NCBI GenBank assembly: GCA_004352715.1
Contig: SCFE01000020.1
Location: 1,645,260-1,709,259, forward strand
Reading direction: 5' to 3'
Length of the DNA stretch: 64,000 bases
Source of the DNA: Hofstenia miamia
Taxonomy: Eukaryota; Xenacoelomorpha; Acoela
Positions 25,085 through 37,100 of this stretch are shown here, one piece after another. Both the position numbers and the translations under genes were made by a program. Below the pieces are notes generated by a model, which was not told where the DNA came from, did not search any database, and saw only the letters and a list, made by a program, of their open reading frames with translations. Every line of letters begins with the position of its first letter. The stretch's first letter is position 1.

Positions 25085-25920
25085 ACACTACCGTAAAGTA
25101 AAGTAAAATAAACCAGAAAATTATATATTTGGATTTTGCTTTACTTTACTTAAGACCTCGTACACTACCGTAAAGTAAAGTAAAGTAAAACATTTACTTA
25201 ATTGCATAACGGAAATAAATAATTAGATAAAACCTAATTTATTTGAAAAAATTTCAACTCATAAATATTAGAATGTATTTTGATTTATTTATGATAATGC
25301 ATGCGAGGGCTATTGTGTGATTTAATAAAATGAATTATATAATATTAATGTGATATATATTAAGACTGCAATCATTTGTTTACTCGGAAGATTTGGATGT
25401 TAAGAAGAACATTGGTCTAGTAAACAGAAAATCATCCCCAGCTTTAACATCAAATCAAATCTCTTTGAAATACAGGTATTTATCATCAACTACACAATCA
25501 TAGACTACTAAATTTAGTAGACTATGCTACAATCAATCACAATTTCACACTAGTAAACAATGCCGAACTATATTTTTAATAGGTTTGGCGCAAAAATCGA
25601 TTATTTAGAGCAAAGAACATTGTTTACCCCAATGAAGGATTTACAGCAACAAAGAACAAAATGTTGTAATTATAGATTTAATTTATATCTTAGTTTGTGA
25701 TAAATTTTCAGCGACTATCAAATTGAGATCAATGTTGTTTACATTATCTTACTTTACTTTACTTTACTTTACGGAAGACCTCGTACACTGCCGTAAAGTT
25801 CACCTAAAAATCGAACAGAGCCGATTCTGTAATTATCTAATGAAACTTTACTTTCCTTTACTTAGGGCCTCCTACACTGCGTAAAGTAAAAATTTCTAAC
25901 TTTACTTTACTTACCGGTAG
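25085..25920. mobile_element. Nested inverted-repeat element (GTAAAGTAAAG family)
   Basis: The left end ACACTACCGTAAAGTAAAG (from 25085) is mirrored by the right end CTTTACTTACCGGTAGTGT (to about 25920). A second pair sits inside: GTAAAGTAAAGTAAAGTAAA at about 25173 and TTTACTTTACTTTACTTTAC at about 25755. The phrase GACCTCGTACACT(A/G)CCGTAAAG occurs at about 25155 and 25780, with a third diverged copy near 25867. This looks like a MITE with further copies or halves inserted in tandem. The interior is AT-rich and non-coding, and no clean target duplication was identified. Confidence 0.6.
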
Positions 25921-26819
25921 TGTATGACCAGCCTATGGTTGCACACCATAGCATTTTTTAACTGTTACCGATATTTATTGCATACCAAGTGAATCAAAGT
26001 GTAGTCACTATAGCCTGTGCATTACATTCAATGAAAAATGAGTTACATTACCTTCATGAAAAAACTCTTAGTACATTATTGAAACCGATATGCTGCAACC
26101 AAGCATTCATAATTGAATAAATATAATATAACATCTATTTGGAATTCATTTTCATGAATACCCCCTCTAGGCTTCGGATGTTATTGAGTAACTGTATTAC
26201 GCAATTTTATTGGTTTTACTCAATAATTTGCAAATTCTCAAATTTCACGTTTTGACTAAATCTTAACTTAATATCTGTCAATTTCCAGAAATTTTATAGT
26301 AAATAAATGCGAAATCTGCACCTAACTTTCCAATCCAAATAGAATTAATTTGCATTGTCTGCAATAGTTTGCCGCTATAGTGCACATACGAATTTTATCC
26401 TATTTAAAGCGGATTTACAACCCACATCAACAAAAGTCTACTGTGGAACACATGAAGTGAGCAAGGGTTGTCAAGATGAAACAATTCTGCTTAAAAAGAA
26501 GACTGCAAAAATAGTGAATTTGATCATTATGACTCAATGTAGGGCTCAATTTTTTATCAAATTTAGCACAATTTTTCAATTACATTTTTCTGTTTTTTAT
26601 TCAATAGAATACAAACCCTAACCCCCTCAGGTTTTCGGTAAACAATTTGAAAAATTTTAGAAACTAAGGTTGAGAGAAGCATTTTTGGGGTCACATTTTT
26701 AAAAAAAATTAGCTTGATCGCAATTGAGATGTTCACCTTCAGAAAATCAGATGTTTGGCCCTGGTATATAAACAGAATGACTGGTTAAGCTATTTATTCT
26801 CAATGTACAAATTTTCTTC

Positions 26820-27340
26820 TCAACTAACAACTAACCAGCTATTAGTTACAAAACTATTTAAATACACAAAATCGAAATTAAAAAAAAATGGAATAACATA
26901 TTCTTGAAAAATAGTCTCATCAAACTGAAAATCAGCCTCATCACTGTTGACTAAGTAGCTTAGTCTGTCGCATGTTGTTGCAAAGTGTCTTTTGCCGAAA
27001 GTTTCTCTATCTTCAATGAGCCTTTTAACATAAAAGACATTACCAGCATAATCATAGGAACACACTTTCAAGCAATATAAACAATGGAATTTAATGTCTT
27101 CCTGGTTAAAGTCTGAAGAACAAATTTGGGAATTTGCAAGCTTCAATGAAAATTTCTTAAGCATTTTATTTGCAATACCTTCAAGCTCTCTAGGGTATTG
27201 TAAACAAGCCTAAAATATATATGACGGTTCTCAAATTTAACAACAATGCAAACATAAATGTCAAAATACTGTGTTTCTTTCATCAGCCATTTCACCCCAA
27301 AGTAATACCTACCGCCGGTAGAGCGAAATACTCTATCCAC
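26820..27340 (-). pseudogene. Unidentified coding-like stretch (two frames)
   Basis: On the minus strand, 27340-27184 encodes GRYYFGVKWLMKETQYFDIY and continues to VYNTLESLK, which ends at a good donor-like AAG|GTATTG. After a change of frame, 27164-26820 encodes a Cys-containing segment with HCLYCLKVCSYDYAGNVFYV and KRHFATTCDRLSYL. The amino acid composition (Cys, Trp and Tyr spread evenly, few runs) looks like real protein rather than chance. The interval between the two frames, 23 nt at most, is too short for a normal intron, so this may be a frameshifted pseudogene or two exons whose boundaries I misjudge. I do not recognise the family. Confidence 0.25.
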
Positions 27341-27616
27341 TAAAAAAAGAGTCGCCCCTCGTATATATTTTGACCCAAAATACTAAAAAACCGCCGATCT
27401 TTGGGCACAAAAATGAAATTTTCTCAGACAATTTTCAAAATATTTACACTTGGTTACCCGAATAAATATTGTACTTAATTAATCAGGGCAATTGTTTGCT
27501 ATTTTAAGGATGTGCAGCAAACATAAACAATTGTATTTGTAGTGTATAATCAATATAGTTTCAAGCGTTTTTATTTCCATATGCAACCGCAACTCTGACA
27601 ACACAATACCAGAAAA

Positions 27617-27618
<2 letters not shown>

Positions 27619-27656
<38 letters not shown>

Positions 27657-27894
27657 TGTACATATNNNNNNNNNNNNNNNNNNNNNNNNNNNNNNNNNNN
27701 NNNNNNNNNNNNNNNNNNNNNNNNNNNNNNNNNNNNNNNNNNNNNNNNNNNNNNNNNNNNNNNNNNNNNNNNNNNNNNNNNNNNNNNNNNNNNNNNNNNN
27801 NNNNNNNNNNNNNNNNNNNNNNNNNNNNNNNNNNNNNNNNNNNNNNNNATATATATATATATACATATATGTACATATATATATATATATTGTG
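27619..27894. repeat. (AT)n tract with 183-N assembly gap
   Basis: (AT)n with the interrupting phrase CATATATGTACATAT occurs on both sides of the gap at 27666-27848. Open frames across the gap are artefacts of N. Confidence 0.85.
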
Positions 27895-28339
27895 CATTTT
27901 GCAATCCTGCACAAAATTTTGTATGCATTATGCACTTTGTGCAGTTGCGTTTTTTTGACTGCACACCAACCCTGATAATATTCCATTTAGAAACCCTTTG
28001 AAGCCTATAGCCCTGTGAAGACCATATACGATGCAAGCAGTATTGTGAAACTATCCAGCACATATATTTTCTTGAGAATGCATACAATATATGGGCTAAT
28101 AAAATGCAAATTGCCCCAAAATCTAGCAAACATTTTTTTTGAAGAAAGGCAGCACTACAATGCGCATTGCCTTACGATGCAGAAAGATTTCGTGACGGTA
28201 TAAAAATGCAGGCCAATTTAGAGCAATTGCTAAAATTATTTGTTATGCCATGTATTAAGATAGGACGCGAAATGAATTTTCGTATGCCATCGTGTGACAT
28301 AAATACTTCGTAACAAGAAATATTTCTTGTAATGGTACT

Positions 28340-28500
28340 CTTCCATATCTGGTATGTTTGCAGGTACTGTTGATTTTGCGTGATCGCCTAAATGTGTTCG
28401 TCAGAGCATGGCACTTTAATGAGATGAAAAGACTTGTTGAAGTGTTTTTGCATTTGACAATTTTTCCTCATTTTTTTGCCAGAGCTATAGCAGAACAAAA
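28340..28500 (+). repeat. Dispersed repeat, copy 2 (first copy at 12808)
   Basis: This is the same unit as at 12808-12975, in the same orientation, with shared blocks TGTTTGCAG, GTACTGTTG, TGCGTGATCG, AAATGTGTTCGTC and AGAGCAT. An overlapping open frame at 28358-28567 is explained by this repeat and carries no motif. Confidence 0.65.
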
Positions 28501-28599
28501 GAAGAATACAATATTATGTTTAATAATGCTAGGCTATGTTATGCAGTTTAATGTATCTGATACTTGATACCCAATATATAAGTTTGAAGTTTCAAATCG

Positions 28600-30111
28600 A
28601 TTATTTAACCATATGGAATACGAACAGAAAAATTTTTGTCCATTTTATCTCAGTAACAAAAGCTATTTTCTTCTCTAAAAACATGAATGAATGAACAGAG
28701 TGCTTTTATTGTTCTTAGAATGAAATCAGGTATTAATCATTATAAGATTAGAAAAAATTGATGAAAAATCCTAATCTATTGCTTTTGTAATGAAAATAAT
28801 CATAAATTATTAAAAAAATTGCTTTACAATATAATTGTGACAAGATTCTTTTTTCGTTTAACCTACTCCTAATAAATGAGATAGGGTGATGAATTATAAT
28901 TGCAATAATATAGGTTTGCCTCTTAAACTATTTTCAATAAAATACTTAGAATACATCTAACAATACAGTCAAACAGGAAGATACATGTATTTATGCATTA
29001 TAATTATTTGATTGAAAAATTGATTTTCTTGTGTATTGGCTTTTAAGTAATCGACGACCAATCCTATTCCCAAAAGTGAGATCAGTTTCAATTTTTTCAA
29101 TAACTCCTACTGCCCATTGGTATTAGTAATATGCAATTCAAGAAAATTATATATTATCATATAACACTAAATTGACTTTTAATCAATTAGAATAAACCTA
29201 CGCTTAATCTTGTCGAGCACTTTTGGTGTGTGCCCAAAGAGAAAGGCATACTTGTTGGAAATCAATTAACAAATGAAAGCTATCATGTAACAAAAAATAT
29301 CTGGTAAGTACTGTAAAGTTAATTTTTCATTTTTTCTTCAGTGTGGTTTGAGTAAAAACTAGTTTTTATTTTTTTGGACCTCCTAAATTGTCGATGGTGC
29401 AATTTGCAATGCAATTTATACTTATATTGCATCGAAATATATTAAATTACAAATCTCATATGTTACCTCTATAGCAAAAATACTTTGATCAACAAAAACA
29501 TTTGGCGTAAGCCTATAATGTGCAGTTAATATGTAAAAGTTTTTTAATTAGGAGAATATGGAACTTTGGGAACACCACTAAAGAGTGCAAAGAAAATTTT
29601 TATCAATGATGACTTTTTGTATTAGATCAATGCCAGTAACATTTAATACATTTCCTAGATTTTCTCATATTCATGTTCAATCACCTGAACAAGGGCGGAC
29701 AGATTGTCGTACCCATTACAGCCCACATCCTCAATATAGTAAATGTGCTAAATTAGACTTTTTAATTCTAACGGACATGGATGATATTTTCCATTAAAAA
29801 AAATTTCCCTAATATAAAAAGAGCACGAAAAATTGATTCACATAGTATTTCCACTTAATATAGTCACATCAAACCTATTGAACGAAAAAATATTTTGAAA
29901 TGCTAAAGTAGATTGAACCTCAATTTTCGTTTTCTTGAAACATCTTCTATTGATTGTAAATTTGCTAACATGTTATAAAAAATTATTCATAGGGTTAACG
30001 TTATTACAAAAATTTGTTATCAATTTTTTATAAAATTTGAATAAAATCTGATGATTCAGAGAACATTTTTCTAATGTAACGTATTTGCATGCAAGAATGT
30101 AGCAAAGTCGA

Positions 30112-30153
<42 letters not shown>

Positions 30154-31980
30154 GTGACAGACGTCCTGATAGGGGTTAAATGCATTCGAGGAGAATGAAA
30201 ATTTCAGGCTTTCTAGTGTTAATACCAGTATTCAAATTCAATATAGTTAAGTTATCAATACCAGTATTTCGAAGTTGCAAAGCTTTGCAAATTCAAGATG
30301 AACGTGGGATAAATTAATAACGTTTGTAATTTTCCTTAATTCAAATACATGCTACTTACACACCTAATCATCGCAATATATTTATATAATACAAACTAAA
30401 ATCAAAACCATATTATGCGTGCTGCAATAAAAATGTGGATTAGCAAAGTCGAATTTGGATTGGAATTCAATTAGATTCCAAATTGGACGTGATTTTAGAA
30501 TTTTGATTTGGAAAAAATTGGATGATATAGAAAAATATGTCCAATGGACGCCAAGCTGTCAATAATTGCTGTTTATAAAGTTTATGCCTGTTTGATAGTA
30601 TTGCTGTACATAAAATGAATTCAATGAATGCTTAAGAAGTCTAAACTAATTTTTTGGTACTTATGCTGCGACAAAATCTGAGTTTGCTCACGCACTCATA
30701 GCCAAGACTCAAACAGTTTTTATTCAGAAAACAAAATGTTGCAGGGTAGCAGTTGTTCCCATGGACATTAGATGCCTCATTATCTGACCACTAGGAACAG
30801 AAAGAATTTGAATATTTTTGAAAAAATCGAATTTCTCATTGAAAAAATTTCTTATTTGCACAAGGATAAGCCGCAGCACAAATCTTCATCATTGCATGAG
30901 AATGGCCCAACCATGCAAAAGTCTTTCAAATTTCAAAACAGGGATGTTAAAAAATGTAGAAAAATCATTTTGCTGCTTAAACGTAACACTAGTAGACATA
31001 AGCTTATAAACAAGGCCACTCTGGTTTAAGTGTGTAAATAGTTAAAATTTGAATGAGCAAATGTTTGTTGTAATTATTGTGATTTAGGTGATTCATTCGT
31101 TCAATGCTGTGCATTCACTACAACAAAGGGCTGGTACTCTAAATTTATAATAATATATGGTATTGATGTTTGGCAATTGCTTGATATCTTAAGCGAGATT
31201 ATACTATTAATCGCTCATTTCAGAAATTCTCTTATTGTGCAATAATATGATATAATACAGCTTTTATAGGTGTCGTTATTTAAACGAAAAATTTATTTCC
31301 TTCTCACACCCATCCCATTGAAGTGAAGCCAACTTAAACTTTAAAGTTCTTGCGATTTCTTGCAAATTCCATGCTAATGCTTGAAAGCAAATTTTATGTG
31401 GCGTTAATAATAATTAAAATATTTAGCTTGGTTCTTAAGTGTAAAATCTGGAATGGTCTTATACTAGTTTACATAATCTTGCCGGACTTCGATAAAAAAT
31501 TTAATAGTTTGATTTTGAGAAAATATTTTTGTTAGTTTTCTGTCTATCATGTAATGTGATACATTGTAGTTGCAGTAAAAATCGTTCTTTGATGATAAAA
31601 ACCAAAATGTTTGTTCCACTGATATACATTAAAATGCAAATAGAAGTTATTTCAAATTTTGAGTTGGTATCACTTCCATGCGATTGGCTGGAATGGTTGA
31701 GTCATGACAAAGTACTTCAACTTTGTCACTTAAATTGTTTTTGTGAGACGCCATTCTTTGCATTAGAAGATCATGTCCAATTTCCAAAATTGAGCTCAGT
31801 CTCGGTTTTTTCGTTATCTATCAGGATTAGTAAAGCACTATTAATTATTAATTTATATATTTAGTAAAACAAAAGCAAGAATTTTAGTCATACAAGGTGA
31901 AATGTCTGGAAAACATTTTGGCTGACTCAGGGTTGCAAAGCTAATTCAGTATGCTTTCTAAACTGGGAATACATTGTATA
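28600..31980. other. AT-rich stretch without recognisable genes
   Basis: Apart from an (AT)n run at 30114-30151, nothing is identifiable. Several open frames of 60-110 codons (29585, 30772, 31350 and 31529) show no domain motifs or splice-like boundaries that would support them. Confidence 0.45.
30114..30151. repeat. (AT)n microsatellite
   Basis: About 38 bases of alternating A and T. Confidence 0.9.
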
Positions 31981-32149
31981 CCACCTTCGTTGTCAAGTGT
32001 CAATATAATTATTTAGCCATATTGAGGCTGATAATAAAATATTTGCTACAGTTCATCTTTAAGGCAATTCAGTATTAAAACCTAGAAATAAGCAAAGGCC
32101 TGTTATGTCACACAACAGACACAATACAACACAAAAATGCCATTAATTA

Positions 32150-32184
<35 letters not shown>

Positions 32185-32342
32185 NNNNNNNNNNNNNNNN
32201 NNNNNNNNNNNNNNNNNNNNNNNNNNNNNNNNNNNNNNNNNNNNNNNNNNNNNNNNNNNNNNNNNNNNNNNNNNNNNNNNNNNNNNNNNNNNNNNNNNNN
32301 NNNNNNNNNNNNNNNNNNNNNNATATATATATATATATATAT
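32150..32342. repeat. (AT)n tract with 138-N assembly gap
   Basis: Alternating AT flanks both sides of the gap at 32185-32322. The assembler evidently failed in the microsatellite. Confidence 0.9.
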
Positions 32343-32584
32343 TGGTATTTGCCATTTTCTAATGCATATTTCAGTAAAATATATTTTAGAACTTACCTGT
32401 GCCATTCGTTGCAATCAAATTAAATTACGAGATATACAATTAAGTGCTAACTATACAAGTGTTTTATAGAAATTCTTTATTGCTAAATTTGATGTAATGC
32501 CATTTTTGTAAGTTTAAGCTTAACTAAAGAATTGCAAAACAACAATAATATATTCTTATACTGTTATTATATGTTATTTATATT

Positions 32585-33042
32585 AGGGTGGAGTGAATAA
32601 AAGTTTTCTTTGCTTTTTCAGAAAGAGGTTCTAAAGAGCTGCCTCTACTTCTAAAACCACACTTTTTTATATTTTTATGTAATTGATATCTGAACACTAC
32701 TGGCTACCCTCTATTTTTATTTGCAAAGGGACAAAATTGTAAATACTCCGAATGTCCTCAATTGTTATAGCTATGTCCCCATGCGGCAGAACATTTTTTA
32801 TAACCTCAAAAATCTAAGAAATCTTCAAAGGTTTTGCTTGTTCCTTTGTCAAAAGAATCGCTTAAATTTTCCGAGTATTAGAATTACATACAAGTAAACA
32901 TTTGCAAGTAAAAATACGGGATAGCGAGCATGGTTAAGATGACAACTACATAAAAAAATGAAAAGTGTGGTTTAGAGGTAGAGGCGACTTCTTAGAACGT
33001 CTTTTCTCAAATTTAAAATAATAGTTTTTTCTCTCTACACCA
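32585..33042. mobile_element. Foldback MITE, about 458 bp
   Basis: The left half beginning GGGTGGAGTGAATAAAAG is the inverted, diverged image of the right half ending CTCTCTACACC. Matched blocks include TCTAAAACCACACTTTTT against AAAAGTGTGGTTTAGA, GCTGCCTCTACTTC against AGGTAGAGGCGAC, and further in GGCTACCCTCTATTTTTA against AAAAATACGGGATAGCG. The arms run for roughly 170 bases each, so nearly the whole element could fold into one hairpin. No transposase and no certain target duplication were seen. Confidence 0.7.
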
Positions 33043-34013
33043 AATTGTATCTTTGACAATTGTATATGACTATGGAACTATGGTAAATTTTCAATTCATC
33101 CACTTCAATTATTTGTTGCATTTAAAGTAAAATATGGGGTTTCAGTTCGAACAAAAGACAATGACATCTTGTTTCAGATTTTGTGCTTTATTTTTGACAG
33201 TTGTCAAAATGAGCGTTGAACTCAACGCATAAAAATAGCGTGATTGTTTAACATTTATGATCAAGGCTGTAACTAATAAAGTCAGGAGATACAAAAAACC
33301 AGAAAGTGAGAAAACGTTTCTCACTACAACATATTTCATAATACTTACTTCAGATATGGAATCGGGTCCAACATTTTAGGATCCGATCGGATCTGATCCA
33401 ATCAGAATTTCTAAAAGAATATAAATAAGTATTCTAACAATAAATAAACATGGAATTAAAATATATTTATGTTTTTTTCAAATGCGAATAGAAAATTTTA
33501 AGCGCTTCAACACTGTCGTAAGATCAAAATTTGACATATACGATATACTGGGCAGGACAGAGTCAGGCATATGCGAATGTATTGGAAGATGGACGACTTA
33601 CAAAATAGTGCATGCATATCAACTCAAATGCAGTGAATCCTATATAACTTAAAAGCGATGTGTGGAAAATCAATATTAAATTTTGAAATATTACAATATT
33701 AGCAAATACTCTTTTATTACTACAATCTAATTCAGTCAATTTTGGTCAAACCAACCCAAAAAATTCAAGAAATGATTTTGTCAACGTTCATAAAATCGGT
33801 CTAAAATTTTCAGCCAATGTCCATCTACGTTTGAAATAGATTGCTTCTTTTATCTGTAATTGTCCACCCACAAGAAGCAAATCTGTTTTCTAAAATTGTA
33901 ATCAGCTATAATCATAATATATTTATAGAGTTTAAATAGTTGAGTTTCTTATGGTATTACCTCTCTATTAATTTTATTATGTCCAATTCCAAAAATGACC
34001 AATTCTTAGTACT

Positions 34014-34028
34014 AGATAAGATAAGATA
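34014..34028 (-). repeat. (TATCT)3 3' tail of the LINE
   Basis: Three exact copies of AGATA on the plus strand, TATCT in element sense, lie at the extreme 3' end. CR1/L2-group LINEs characteristically end in short microsatellite tails instead of poly(A). Confidence 0.7.
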
Positions 34029-34033
34029 TTCTT

Positions 34034-34079
34034 TATTCAGATAATATTTTCAATTACAAAACTGGTTATTATCTGAATA
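34034..34079 (-). promoter_or_regulatory. 3'-terminal stem-loop of the LINE
   Basis: Positions 34034-34046 (TATTCAGATAATA) and 34067-34079 (TATTATCTGAATA) are perfect 13-bp inverted complements around a 20-nt loop. They lie within about 20 nt of the 3' tail. In L2-type LINEs such as the eel UnaL2, a 3'-terminal stem-loop is recognised by the element's RT to prime on its own RNA. That this hairpin has that role is inferred from its position. Confidence 0.65.
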
Positions 34080-34157
34080 GCGTCAAGAATGATAACAAAT
34101 AACTATATTTACAACAAAAATAGGACTACAAAATCTGTTCTGTTCAGGCTATGGAAA

Positions 34158-37100
34158 TTAATTGCGCGTTATTGTATAATCTTTATTGTAAAATTTGAAT
34201 CCTAACCATGATTTACCCAAAATGAATTTTTCCTTCAACATATATGCTTTTAATTTTCTTTTAAACGTAATTGCACTCTTAATCATTTTAATTTCACTTG
34301 GTAATCGATTCCAATTGCGAATTGCAACATTAATAAAAGACTGTTGCTTGATTTTTTTACGAAATTTAATGCTAGTATAATGATTAGTTCTTATATTGCG
34401 CTTATGAAAAAAGTTTGGAAATGATATTGAATTATAAGGAGGTAATTGATTTGTTATTTTAAAAAACTTTATCAAAATATTAAAAATAAAGAGTTGATTT
34501 GGAAACAACAAAGATGACAAAATGTAATTTCTTGTTTTGGAGCAGTTTTTCTGACAAACATTCAATGCCCATTTTAATTGTATTGTAAGTTTTTTTACTA
34601 ATGATTCATTTAAGCTTGAAAAAAGTGTATTTGCATAATTAAGATGACTCATTACTAGAGCATGAAATAATTGAATCATAATGGCAGAGGGTAAATGTTC
34701 AGCTACGTGTGATAATGATTTAATACTCATTGCCATGCGTTTTAAAATTTCTTTTACTTGCTGCTTGTATGTTAATTTTGAGTCAATAGTTATACCAAGA
34801 TATTTGAAGGATTCTTTAGGGGAGATTGAGGCGTTATTAAAAGTAAGTGAAGAATTGGGTAGGAATACACTTTTCCCCTGAGGATTCAAGATGCAAAATT
34901 CAGTTTTTTCACTGTTGTTGTTTAATTTGTGCATGTTGAAATATTTACTCAATTTTTCACAATTTTGTTCTACATCATTTATTGCTTGATTTAAGGATGT
35001 ATTTCCACTAAAAATGCATGTATCATCGGCGTATTGAATCAATTGACAATTCGTATGTTGCTGCATGTCGTTTACATATATGTTAAAAAGTAGCGGTCCA
35101 AGAATGGTACCTTGCGGTACTCCGTTTTTTATAGAGAGCCAATTAGAGAAAGTATTATTTAATTTGACGCACTGAATTCTATTAGTTAGATAACTTGATA
35201 TTAATTTAACGCTACTTTCAGAAAATCTTAGCTTTTCTAATTTCTTATATAAGATATCGTGATTAATAGAGTCAAAAGCTTTTGAAAGATCGAGGCAGGC
35301 CACTGCAACAAATTTGTCAGAGTCAAGAGATGATCGCCAATTTTCGGTAGCATACAAAAGAGCATCATCAGTTGAAAAATTCTTGCGGAAACCAAATTGT
35401 GTTTTTGACATTAATTGGTGTTTTGAAAGGTGGTCACTAATTTGATTATGTAAGAGACGTTCGAAAATTTTACTTATTGGCGAAGTAATTGAGATCGGCC
35501 TATAATTAATAGCTAAAGTTGCATCTTTCTTTTTGAAAACCGGAGTAATATATGCTTGTTTCAAACGATTTGGAAAATTGTTCTGTTTTAAGGATTCATT
35601 GAAGATGAAATTTAAAGGCTCAGCAATTATAGAGGCAGTTACTTTTAATATCCAGGAAGGAATTTTAGATGGACCACTAGATTTATTGGGTTTTAGTTTA
35701 TTAATTGCTTTAATCATTTCGTATGTAGTAGAAAAACGAAAAATGAATTCGGGTATTTTATTATTAATATTTGGTGATTGATATTTGATATAGGGTCCTT
35801 TAAATTTTCCCAAGTTAACAAATGTTTCGTTTAGTACATTAGTAATGTCAAAATCATTTGTAAATGAGTTCCCATCCGAGTCTCTAATCTCCTCAATGAT
35901 TGTAGATTTAGATTTTGCAGTGTTAGCAATCTCATGAATGAGTTTCCATTTGGACTTTTGGTTTGGTAACATTTTGAATTCATTTTTAATATATTTATTA
36001 AAAGATTTACGATTTTCAATATTTGATAAATTTCTTGCTTTTTTATAAGCTAAGAAATTTTCGCTAGATTTTGTCAATAAGAAATTTTTAAAAGCATTTT
36101 TCTTTTCAATAATCAATTTTTTGGATAAATCAGTTAACCAAGGTTTAGATTTGTTATATTTAGAGGCACAATTTTTAAAATTTTTGTTAATTAAGATCTT
36201 CTTTTCTGGACAGAAAATATTAAGGTGTTTTTCAAAGATTGAAATGAAATTTTCCATCATAGAATTAGTATCTTGTGCATAATACACTTCATGCCAATGT
36301 TCAAAAGTCAGCGATAATTTTAGTTTTTCAACATTATGATTATTTTTTTCCCGAATTGTGGTCCATTTCCTAACTATTGAATTTACTGGTTTGGTTGTTA
36401 TAAAGCTAATGAAAGTAATGCAATGATCGGAGAACGGACATTCAGCTGTAAAATATGTAAGTTTTGAAAAATCATTATCTGACATTATGAAGTAATCAAT
36501 AAGCGTGCTACTCGTTGCAGTGACCCTTGACTGCGTAATATTATTAACAATATTCAGATTAAACATATTAAGTAAATTGTCAATTTTATCTCGTTCTTTT
36601 TGGTCCAAATAATTAATGTTGTAGTCTCCCATTAAAATAATGTCTTTATTTTCAGAAACAGCTAAAACCAATTCATTTTCCAATTGCTCAATGAAATAAT
36701 TCGAGTATTTTTTGTGCGGAGAATAAGAAACATTTATCAGTTGTTTTTTATATGTAGCATTTCCTAAGGGATTTGATATTTCTACCCATAAGCTTTCAAA
36801 TTTAGATACGTCGCTATACTTTATATCTTCGCGTAATTTAGGTTTGAAAATTTTTGGTATTAATAATGAGACACCTCCACCACTGGATTTTCCTAATAGA
36901 TTATTAGTTTGCCTATCTTTTCTAAACAAACAAAATGATTTATTGAATGACCAACAATTATCAAAGTCTTTGTTCGACAACCAGGTTTCCGAGATTCCTA
37001 GAATAACATCATTTTTAAAATTAGACATAAATTGCTTAAATTCAAAATTTTTCTTTGACAGGTTTTGAAAATTTATATGCACATAGTTAATAGTGTTATT

